Shown here: in pieces, positions 56,217 to 64,000 of the stretch
Layout of the letters: each line of letters starts with the position of its first letter
How positions within the stretch are numbered: the stretch's first letter is position 1
From: Isochrysis galbana
Lineage: Eukaryota; Haptophyta; Isochrysidales; Isochrysidaceae
NCBI GenBank assembly: GCA_018136815.1
Contig: CM030933.1
Span: forward strand, 620,001-684,000
Length of the DNA: 64,000 nucleotides
Direction: 5' to 3'
Program-made: the position numbers and the translations under genes
The notes under the pieces: generated by a model
The model's database searches: none
Told to the model about the DNA's origin: nothing
What the model saw: the letters and a program-made list of their open reading frames with translations, nothing else

Positions 56217-59200
56217 TTACCTCCCGAACCCTCCAGTGCGTGGTTTACGTTGTTTGAGAGACGAGGGACTTTTTCCAACAGTGAGCGCTTTTAGTTGAGG
56301 CTCGGTCGGGCCTGTGGCCCCCTCCATGCCAAGCATGCCATATGGGTTGCCATACGGTGGGTAAGCTTGCGCCATGTAGTTTGCGTAGACTGAAGCAGCA
56401 TCCGACCAGCCGCCAACCGCGTATTGCTGTTGCGGCTGCTGCTGCTGTGCGGCCATATAGGCCATGTACTGAGCTTGCTGAGCCTGGGCAGCTTGCTGAA
56501 TGGCTTGTTGCTGTTCAAATACGGAGGCGGCCGCAGCGTCATTCTGCACCGGGATCACAGCCGACAGTAGTCCGTGCGTCGCAGCATACTTGCGCTCTTC
56601 TTCCATCTGCTGTGCCTCGAGTTTTGCAGCCCGTTCGCGCGTGCGCTCGCCGAGCTCGAGCTGATATTCCGTGAGAGCGGGGCCAGAGGCCGTCGCACCG
56701 CGCGAGCTGGCTCCGGAGGGCGAATCGAGCGAGATCGGTGGCGGCGGCGGCGCGCGTGGCCGGTCGGTGATCGGCGCGAGCTTCTCACGCGAGGGAGTGC
56801 TCACAGCTGCAGAGGTGGCTAAGTTGCGGATCGGCTCCAAGTGCGAATGACGGCGAGGGTTGCGGCGGTAGGGGTCCAAATGCTTGGTGGGCGGCTTGGG
56901 CTGCGCCTCCTCGACCACATCTGCCTCCGTGAACGTCATCACTCGTCGGAACGTGACAATCATCTTGCCCGCCGGGACCGCATCCGCGTCGTCTCTGTTG
57001 GCTAGCGGCATCTCTAGTGGCATGAGCGCAAACGAGTATTCGTGCTCGCCGGGTGCCGACCATAATGGCGGTGATGCGCCCTTGCCAGTGGGCTTGGGAG
57101 CGGAGGCATTGAAATGGTGGGCGGAGGAGTCGAAGACCACGGCGGAGCTCACGACCTAGTTTGGCAATGAGAGGATGGCGTTCACAACGGGTGTTCACGT
57201 GCCGGCGCAACACGCAGCATGGACGAACGACTCGTCAGGGAGAGCTACGCCACGGGAGTGCAGGCAGACAAGCGACGAACTAGGGTGAAGGGCGCCTTAC
57301 CTGCTTGCCCTGCGCATCTGCGGCGGTGAGTAGCAGCCGCCCGGCACCAAGCACGTTGACGATCTCGATGGACTCATTGGATTCGATATAGAAACGGGCG
57401 ACGTTTGCTCCTGCCACATCAAAGGTGCGCTCCATGCACTTTTGGAAGCGCCATGTGCGCACCGGCCGATTCTGCTTGAAACGCCTCCGCTCGGACCGAC
57501 CACGAGCAAGCGCTTGGATCGAAATGGCATGCCTCTCACGGGAAAGCTGCTCCTCCCTCGCAAGACGTCGTGCCTCGTCCAATGCGGCTAGACGCTCGAG
57601 CTCCCGCTGCCTCTGCATCTCGAGCTGCTCTGGGTCGGGTGGAGGTTCTGGAGCGCCCGTCTCCCACACGCGCCCTCCGTCGCCCGAGTCCTGGAGGTGT
57701 GAGCGCAAGATCGTCTCGAACACGGTCGACTTGCGCTCTAGGTCCGCTCCGATTTGCGCCGCTGCCGAAGGCTGCAAGTCGTTCCACTCGTCGGGCGCCA
57801 TGCCGAGCACCTTCAAGCCGAGCGGCGCCATTTCCGAGAGAGTTGCGAGGTCCTGCTCGCGGAACGGGTTCTTGTGGCTCCTCGCGCCGGCATTGCTGGC
57901 GCGGCGGGGACGGCCTTGGGCGGCACCCTCCTCTGCGGAGTCGTCACCTGCAGAGGAGCCAATGCCATAAGGCGCTCCGTGTGCACGCGCACCACGGCCG
58001 CCCTTGGTCGGCGACTTGTTGCCCGCCGACGGGTTGGTACTAGCGCCCTTGGCCGTATTTGTGGCAGGCTTGCCTCCCGTGCGAATGGCACGCTGCAGCT
58101 CAGGTAGCGAGATGAAGCCATCCCCATCCTCATCGAAGCGTTCAAAGAGTGCATCAAGGTGCTCAGCGGCAGCCGAGATCCCTATGAGCGGGCAGGCCTT
58201 CCTCCACTCTTTGCGCGAGATGCTGCCATCGCCATTGGCATCCCATCTGAAAGACAGCCGGGACAAAAGCAGGCGTGCTCAGAGGGCCGCCCGTCTCACC
58301 AAAGGCATGCGAAGTTCGATTGTGGCCCAAGAAAGGGCATGGCAACAGGGCATCTAGCGTGCTGATACTCACTGCCGGAAGAGCTCTTGCAGCTTCAGAA
58401 GGTTCTTCGCAAGGACCTTGATCATCTGCTGCATCACAATGTCGCTCATCGATGGTGCCTTGGAGGAGCCACGCTTGGTCATAGGAGGCTTGTGGACTGT
58501 GTTTTGCTCCGCCACCTCCACAGGCCCAGGTAGAGCCTTGGGCGCTTCCGTGGGCGCCTCGGGTGCCTCAATCTGCACCTCGAGTCCATCCGCGGGCGCC
58601 TCATGCGCGTCTGCGGGCGGCCCTGACGCGTCCATGGGCGCTTCAGGCGCATCCCAATTTGCGTCCATGGGCTCCTCCACTACCGCGCCCACAGGCTCCC
58701 CGGGCGCGCCCACGTGCTCCCGGGGCGCACCCCCGGGCGCGCCCACGTGCTCCCCGGGCGCGCCCACGGGCTCCCCGGGCGCGCCCACGGGCTCCCCGGG
58801 CGCGCCCACGGGCTCATCGGGCGTGCTCGCGGGCTCCTCGGGCGCGTCGGCCGGCGTGTTTGCAGGCGCCTCAGGTGCGTCCGCTGGAACCTCGGGCGCA
58901 TTTGCCGGAGTCTCAGGTGCGTTTACCGGCGCCTCGGGCGCGTCTTCCGACGCTTCGTGCGTGACTACAGGTGCCTCCGGCTGGGCATCCTCAATCGCCT
59001 ACGAGGAGAGCCAATGCACAAGCCAAGTAAGCGGAAAGAGGCCATTTGGGAAATGGCACGCTGAGAAGTGCGGCGACTTCCCGCTGGGAAGCAGTGCTGC
59101 CACACAGCACCAGTGCTGGAAAAAAGTGGGCTAACGCAATTGGAGGCGACCTCGTCAACAGAGACTCGCCATGCGGACGCCCCCTCGCCCTCGCTCCCCG

Positions 59201-59547
59201 CCTCCCAGCTTCCCGCCACCCTTAGAATCAAGCTGTGCCTTGGGCTGCCGCATCCAGCTCACCTCCAGGGATGGCTCTGACGTCTCCTGCGCCTCCGGCT
59301 CGGCGGCATCAGGTACAGATCCCGGACCTGGGGCCTCCTCTTCCGTGACTGGTGGGGCAACATCCGCGGCACCCTCGTGCTCCAGCTGTTGAGCCTGGAC
59401 CTCCCCCTCCGCGGCGGCTGATGGCTCGGACTCCGCAGCTGGGCTCGGCTCATCTGCCACCGCCTCGGCCGCTGCGGGAACGCTGGGCGGATCGGTGGGC
59501 GTCGGCTGCTCTTCCGGCTCGGGTACAGTCCCCTCCGCCTCCGACAT
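56217..59547 (-). CDS. Ala/Pro-rich protein with two EF-hands and an IQ motif
   Basis: Four exons, 59263-59547, 58373-58998, 57301-58246 and 56217-57155, join in frame to 931 residues. Residues 1-290 are Glu/Ala/Pro-rich and include APEAP and tandem APGEPVG repeats. Across intron 2 the helix LLKLQELFRQW leads into EF loop DANGDGSISRKE (306-317), and a second EF loop DEDGDGFISLPE follows (342-353). A charged helix (REEQLSRERHAISIQALARG) with the IQ-like core IQALARGRSERRRFK sits near 545-560, followed by a compact block rich in beta-type residues (ARFYIESNESIEIVNVLGAG). Exon 4 begins VVSSAVVFDSSAHHF and ends in Gln-rich and Tyr/Pro-rich low-complexity sequence. Calcium and calmodulin binding are likely; a scaffold role is inference. 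Both EF loops keep the acidic 1, 3, 5 and 12 positions. I do not know a named homologue of this order of domains. Confidence 0.78.
58690..58860 (-). repeat. 21-bp coding tandem repeat (APGEPVG)n
   Basis: GCGCGCCCACGGGCTCCCCGG-type 21-base units, about seven, encode APGEPVG, with APGEHVG and APREHVG variants. They lie inside exon 2 of the EF-hand/IQ gene and stay in frame. Confidence 0.85.
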
Positions 59548-59925
59548 TGCTCTCTCTCTGCTCTGCTCTGCTCTCTCTCTTTCTCGCCCTCTCTCCCTCT
59601 CCTACTCTCTCTCCTTCAGCTAACCGCTCACCGCGAGAGCGAGCGAGGGAGCAGGTCCGTTTTCTCTGGGGTCACCTGCCGTGGGGCTCTTCTTTTCTCT
59701 CTCTACCCTGCGTTCTCTTCTCTCTCTGCCCCTCTCTTTGTTCTCTACAGGTCGAGAGCCGACCAAACAGCTGCAGCACACCTCTCTCTCTCTCTCTCCC
59801 CGGCACCACAGCTTGCTCGTTACCACCTCAAAAAGAAAACTCTCACCGATGAAACGGCTGATTCTCCCCTTTTTTTTACGATGGCTAATGTCCAAGGCAC
59901 GCACTAGATATTTATAATAGGGCGG
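59548..59925 (+). other. CT-rich upstream region of the EF-hand/IQ gene
   Basis: CT and CTCTG repeats at 59550-59640 and 59690-59790. On the sense strand of the minus-strand gene this is GA-rich, unlike the CT-rich leaders of most other genes here. No gene. Confidence 0.5.
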
Positions 59926-60075
59926 TCAAACAGTGTTTTTTAAAGGGGGTGCAAAAATGACAATCTCAGAATTGAGAATTGAGGACATGTGAGGATTTTC
60001 ACGGTAAAAAATTCCCAATACACCCAACTAGCACATATCCGGGGCCCACTTGTCGCATTCGCGAGCCTCAGGCTA
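59926..60075 (-). repeat. short dispersed element, inverted relative of 22184-22270
   Basis: Begins GGGCGGTCAAACAG and ends just before AGGGCGGTCAC (60080). Its 60025-60062 segment is the reverse complement of 22184-22220, and GAATTGAGGACATGTGAGG mirrors the TCCTCAATTTCCTCAATT at 22243. TGTCGCATTCGCGA at 60051-60064 equals the first 14 bases of the Ty3 LTR in the opposite orientation to that at 60609. No coding capacity. Confidence 0.65.
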
Positions 60076-60235
60076 TTTTAGGGCGGTCACAAACAGGGGC
60101 TTTTTAACGACTAGTAAGGGTTAGGCTGCATTTTTTGACCGTGGCGCGATGCCCAATAAAAAACCTCCCGGGGGGGCTACCTGACGCGACGAAAATCTTC
60201 GCCAAGAAATGGTGCGATTCGCCCCCCCTCCCTCC
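60076..60235 (+). repeat. GGGCGGTC repeat, relative of 44319-44470
   Basis: See 44319. The two copies share about 150 bp in the same orientation and lie 15.8 kb apart, each shortly left of a Ty3 LTR. Confidence 0.7.
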
Positions 60236-60249
60236 TCTCTCCCCCTCCG

Positions 60250-60480
60250 TCACGCGCACTCACGCTCTACCACGTAGTCAGAGCGCGCGCCCTTAGTGAG
60301 GAGGAAGCCCGAGCGCTTCTTGACCGCCTTGTAGTGCTTAAGCTGGTCTCGGAGCTCGTTGATGCCGAGCGACTTGAGCTCCGAGTACTTGCGCTTGAGT
60401 ACGACTGTCGCATCCGCGATCGACCTTTTTGTTTTAGAAGTTGTCTGCGTTTCTATGTCCCCTCCTTGCAGGCTAGTCAC
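60250..60480 (-). CDS. short Lys-rich ORF fragment, SAP-like helix pair
   Basis: About 76 codons without a clear ATG. The middle (KRKYSELKSLGINELRDQLK) has the Leu pattern of a SAP-type helix-turn-helix, followed by HYKAVKKRSGFLLTKGARSD. SAP domains bind DNA or RNA. It stands next to the GGGCGGTC repeat, so it is possibly part of the transposon gene. The assignment is tentative. Confidence 0.35.
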   Translation of the reverse strand: MTSLQGGDIETQTTSKTKRSIADATVVLKRKYSELKSLGINELRDQLKHYKAVKKRSGFLLTKGARSDYVVERECA

Positions 60481-60608
60481 TAGTCACCGTCGCAGGATCC
60501 TACATTCGCCCATTTGCCCTTGTTGCCCTCGCCTCCTTTGTCGCCTCCCTTGTCGCCTGCTTGCCCCTCACTCACCTGGCTTACCTCCTTGTGTGCTCCT
60601 CGCGTTTT

Positions 60609-61456
60609 TGACGAATTGGGATGGCCCTTAGGGCCTGAGGGCAATGAGGAAGGTGGCAAGCCGGCGGCAGGCGCGGCTGAGGAGACGGCTTCGGAGACGA
60701 TGACGGGCTGAAGCCCGTCAGCAGAGGAAGGCGGGCAGGCGGGCTTGAGCGAGGGCGAGGACGGCGGCGAGAACGACATGGAACGAGCGGCGAGAGGCGA
60801 GGGCGAGTGAGAGGAGGGCTGTGATGGCAGGGGCTGGCGAGGCGAGGCGAGTTTGTTGGGTACGAGTGTTACGAGAGCGAGAGCGACGAGAGCGAGAGCG
60901 ACGACGGATGACGACTGACGACAGGACGACGGACAGAGACACCCAGGAAAACACCCCGACTCTCGCCCCACGACTTTCTCACGTAACTCGACTAAAATCA
61001 AACCCAAACACTCCGGCCAGACGACGACGGACGACGATCAGAAGGCGATCTGTCGGCGATCCCGTCTGGAAGGGGAATCGCACCATAACGGAAACGAGGG
61101 GCAATCCTGCCGAACAAGATTCCAAGAGACCTACCAAATAAGACGAAAGGAGTGCGATGTGCCTAAGGGGGAGATACGAAGAGGTCGTAAATTAAACCTG
61201 ATTGCCCCCAGAAGCAGATAAAGAACCGCTGTAGAGATAGCAAATTAAACCTATTTGCGAGGCGCCTGGGAGGAAGAAAGGTGGGGAAACTTCCCTTCTC
61301 TTTCGAGAGAAAGAGAGAGGGCGCTCCACAACCCACGATCCCATGCATCCAAGCGAAGCTTTTGACCGAGAACGAGAACGAGAGAATAATAACGATAAAT
61401 ACCGAACGACGAAGAGAAGAGCGAAGCCTAACGAGTGTCGATTCGCGAATGCGACA
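60609..61456 (-). mobile_element. 3' LTR of a Ty3/gypsy chromovirus
   Basis: 848 bases from TGACGAATTGGG to GAATGCGACA, matching the solo LTR at 21215-22058 along its length. On the coding (minus) strand it starts TGTCGCATTC directly after the purine run GCAGGGGGG (61457-61465), the expected polypurine primer. The 5' LTR lies beyond the right edge of the window. Confidence 0.92.
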
Positions 61457-62452
61457 CCCCCCTGCTAGGATCGAGCGTCCCGCGAGGAAAGAAGAGAACC
61501 TAACGGACATCGGAGAGCTCCAAGCAAGCCACGAGAAAGGCAGAAGAGCAATCCTGAACGAGACCGAATGAGCCAAGACCAAGAGCGAAGAGCGAATAAA
61601 TCCGAAGAGCGAATGAAAAAATAAATCTGAAGAGCGAATGAAACAATAAATCCGAATGGAGGGAGAGCCGCGCACCCAACGCCGAACCAAGACGGAAGAC
61701 GTGATGAGCGACGCACCGAGAAGTTACGAATTACGAACAACGAACAATCGAGGACCGATGAGAACGCGGAACGACAAGAATCGAGAATCGAGAGCGAGAA
61801 ACGAAGAACGCGGAACGACGAGAATCGAGAATCGACGATGAATCGAAGAACGAGAAACGAAGAACGCGGAACGACGAGAATCGAGAATCGAGAATCGAAG
61901 AACGAACGACGAACGACGAACGACGAACTATAAGAATAGTGCGCGACGATCGAAGAGACAGGAAGTACCACACCCGTCCGGACGATAAGGTGTAGAATCG
62001 GCGGCCGGCGCGGCAGACCGCAGGACTCAACGCTGCAACCCATCCCCTTCTCTCTTGTACGAGAGTTTTACCTGGATGTTTGGGCGGTGTGGCGGCACCC
62101 AAGTTGCAACGCGGCGTCTCCTGTTCTTCGATATATGAGTAGTCGAACAGCCAACGGCGAAAGGCGGCGAGATATCACGACGGGCTCGGCACGTCACGCG
62201 CGAGCTAAACGACGAGGTACGGGAGTCTCCTGACAGAGCGCAGCGAAAGGGGAGGGAGATCCATCCTCCGTGGTCGAAAGGGGGGGCGAGCCATACCTCT
62301 CTTCCCGCGGGGGGAACTATTCGGCGGCCGCGGGGGGGAAATTCGGCGGCCGCGGGGGGGAACAGGAAAAGAATTCCCGTACGTTCCCGTACCCCGATCA
62401 AACTTAAACGACGGCGTTGATAGATATCGGGGGGGCGTGACAGTCGAGACTG
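61457..62452 (-). repeat. 3' untranslated part of the Ty3 element with minisatellite
   Basis: Contains the polypurine tract (61457-61465), a minisatellite at 61740-61930 built of GGAACGACGAGAATCGAGAA and GAACGACGAACGAC units, and two tandem 22-base units with GCGGCCGCGGGGGGGAA at 62320-62365. It ends at the integrase stop codon. Confidence 0.7.
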
Positions 62453-64000
62453 TCAGAAGAACGCAGAGGGTGTATCGAGGAGAGAGACGAGGGTGCGATC
62501 CGATGGCGACAGGCGTGCGAGAGCCTCGGAGCGACAGCGAACGAAGGTAGGCGAGGCAAGGGCAGCGTGCGCAAATGCGTGGGAGCCAAACCACGGGGAA
62601 CCGCGCGACGATCCCGACGAGTACCACCACTGCCCGAGGACGAAGACCGCGTGCTGCGGCCGCATCATTGGACCTGCAGGGTTGGCAACAGACGGGCGGG
62701 CTGAGACGGGCAAATGGGAGACATAAGCAATGGGGCCACTGTGCAAGGACGGTGCGAGACGAGGCGAGCGGCGCGGGGCCTGATGATCCAAGCCGGTGGT
62801 CTCGGATCCCACGGGAGCTTCGATCGCGTGCGACGTCGGCGGGGCTGAGACGGTCTGAGATTGTGATTCTGCAGCCCGCTTTCTCATCTGAGGCTTACGA
62901 AGAGGCGGGAAGGGGTGAGCATCATCATAGGCGGTGACGAGCGACTCGCAGCGGCGAAGCAGTTCGGCTAGCGGCTCCCATGTGGCCGCAGCTTTCGCGT
63001 AACCACGCCACTTGACGAGATACTGCCTGGAATCACCTCGACCCTTGCGGTCAAGGAGTGAATCCACCAGATACTCATCTCTTTGGACGGGGTCTTCATC
63101 TGTGAGGGTATAGTAGGGACGGAGGTTAGTCACATGCACCTCCTCGGAGAGGAGGCGATTTTCTTGGTCGCGTAGTCGGTAGCGGCCAGCGCCAAGCGCC
63201 TCAGCAATGCGGTATGGTCCGCTGTAGTGGTAGAGGAGCTTGTTGCGGTGTCCTTGAATCTTGCGAACCACCCTGTCACCTGGAGCGAATTGAATGGGGG
63301 GAGAGTGAGTGCGTAGCGTGTCGGCTAGTGCGTCGGCTTGAGATTCTAAAGTTGCATCATAAGCTGCGGCCCACGCCGCCTTTAAACGACAATGCATTTT
63401 CCAAGCGTACGAGCGAATTTCCTGAGGTAACTCGGGAGGTGGACCAGTGTCAGGTGGATCAGAAAGCTGTGCAGGCAGGCGAAGCTCACGGCCATAGAGC
63501 AAGGCAGCAGGCGACATGCGGGTGATGCGATTGGCTGAAGCGCGCATGCTCATTAGAAAGAACGGAAGATGATCGACCCAATGACCGCCGCCTTCATCGG
63601 TAGCGCGAGCCATGTTGATCAAGGTCTGTTGCGCTCGTTCCACCAGGCCCACACTCTCGTGATGATGAGGTGTGCTAGGCCGCAAGTCGGTGCCGGTGCG
63701 CTCGAGGATGACCGAGGTGAGTTGGCTAGCGAGGTTGCTGCCGGAGTCCGAGCGAAGTTGCCTTGGTACTCCGTGCCGAGAAACGACGTACGACATGAAG
63801 GCGTGAAGAGCGTCGGCACTCGAGGGGTCGCCGTTGTGAGGGGCCGCCTCGATCCAACGAGTGAGCGAGTCTACGAAAACGAGGAGCTTGTCGAAGCCTC
63901 GAGAGCCCTTGATGAAGTCGTGCGTGGGAGCCATCGAGACGACGTCGCAGAAGACGATGTCGAACGGATAGGCGCCGACCTGCGGTCCCTTTGGGTCTGC
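62453..64000 (-). CDS. Ty3/gypsy chromovirus integrase, cut by window edge
   Basis: A minus-strand frame open to base 64000, so at least 515 residues of the Pol C-terminus. Present are FVDSLTRWIEAAPHNGDPSS and LRSDSGSNL (the two Asp), ESVGLVERAQQTLI (Glu), LPAQLSDPPDTG, the GPY/F module KLLYHYSGPYRIAEALG and a chromodomain (DEYLVDSLLDRKGRGDSRQY, then LVKWRGYAKAAATWEP). The tail is Ser/Pro/Arg-rich and ends SLLDTPSAFF. The zinc finger and the upstream RT/RNase H would lie beyond the window. With the adjoining polypurine tract and LTR this may be a full-length element. It differs from the 46196 copy in about half of its residues. Confidence 0.9.
   Translation of the reverse strand, partial: ADPKGPQVGAYPFDIVFCDVVSMAPTHDFIKGSRGFDKLLVFVDSLTRWIEAAPHNGDPSSADALHAFMSYVVSRHGVPRQLRSDSGSNLASQLTSVILERTGTDLRPSTPHHHESVGLVERAQQTLINMARATDEGGGHWVDHLPFFLMSMRASANRITRMSPAALLYGRELRLPAQLSDPPDTGPPPELPQEIRSYAWKMHCRLKAAWAAAYDATLESQADALADTLRTHSPPIQFAPGDRVVRKIQGHRNKLLYHYSGPYRIAEALGAGRYRLRDQENRLLSEEVHVTNLRPYYTLTDEDPVQRDEYLVDSLLDRKGRGDSRQYLVKWRGYAKAAATWEPLAELLRRCESLVTAYDDAHPFPPLRKPQMRKRAAESQSQTVSAPPTSHAIEAPVGSETTGLDHQAPRRSPRLAPSLHSGPIAYVSHLPVSARPSVANPAGPMMRPQHAVFVLGQWWYSSGSSRGSPWFGSHAFAHAALASPTFVRCRSEALARLSPSDRTLVSLLDTPSAFF

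Noticed and set aside
57425..58043. Plus-strand ORFs of 150-180 codons opposite the EF-hand gene
   Set aside because: The minus strand shows EF-hand loops and consistent splicing; the plus frames are Arg/Pro/Ala strings.
58690..58860. CRISPR-like array
   Set aside because: Units are contiguous 21-base codon repeats without unique spacers, inside a eukaryotic exon.

Overview
This window is nuclear DNA of a GC-rich eukaryote, most likely a unicellular alga. Genes carry short spliceosomal introns of about 80-300 bp with GT-AG (once GC-AG) borders that I could place by joining conserved motifs. A complete ISE2-type Ski2-like helicase, a family known from plastids, argues for a photosynthetic lineage. 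Haptophyte, stramenopile or green alga cannot be separated by reading alone. Gene flanks are full of CT/GA microsatellites and long G or C runs, and about half of the window is repeats and retroelement debris.

Eight genes are well supported by cross-intron motif continuity: an ISE2/Ski2-like RNA helicase (1745-6099, +, 7 exons), an EF-hand plus ankyrin protein (8622-10250, -, 4 exons), a kinesin-13 (14463-17254, +, 4 exons), an EDR2 C-terminal-domain protein (18711-20361, -), the mitochondrial ATP synthase OSCP subunit (25157-26757, -, 5 exons), a cytosolic carboxypeptidase with a kilobase-long repetitive tail (30086-35606, -, 6 exons), a major facilitator transporter (39864-43863, -, 9 exons) and a DUF3431 protein (52627-54417, +, 2 exons). 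A ninth, an Ala/Pro-rich protein with two EF-hands and an IQ motif (56217-59547, -, 4 exons), is equally well spliced but of unknown role. They are housekeeping or cytoskeletal genes with no operon-like relation to one another. Kinesin-13 and the carboxypeptidase (microtubule depolymerisation and tubulin tail trimming) would act on the same polymer.

Between the genes lies mobile DNA. There are chromovirus (Ty3/gypsy) pieces at 44.7-47.8 kb and 60.6-64 kb, and a clean 844-bp solo LTR at 21215-22058 flanked by a 5-bp target duplication. A gag-protease remnant sits at 22.6-23.5 kb. A non-LTR element (LINE) is truncated inside its reverse transcriptase and fused in frame to a Ty3 integrase at 47.77 kb. 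A 2.2-kb element at 37.3-39.5 kb encodes a 318-residue Cys-rich protein and has an internally deleted, inverted relative at 18 kb. Another family carries a small conserved ORF (51.4 kb, with a decayed relative at 27.7 kb). Several short repeat families link distant positions, often in inverted orientation.

Points worth a second look are the LINE-Ty3 chimera, the Cys-rich element with its deletion derivative, the unnamed small ORF family, the inverted kinesin gene fragment 3.3 kb from its parent, C-homopolymers that serve as polypyrimidine tracts before splice acceptors, and the palindromic GC-rich block at 14 kb. Exon borders are from reading only and have no transcript support.
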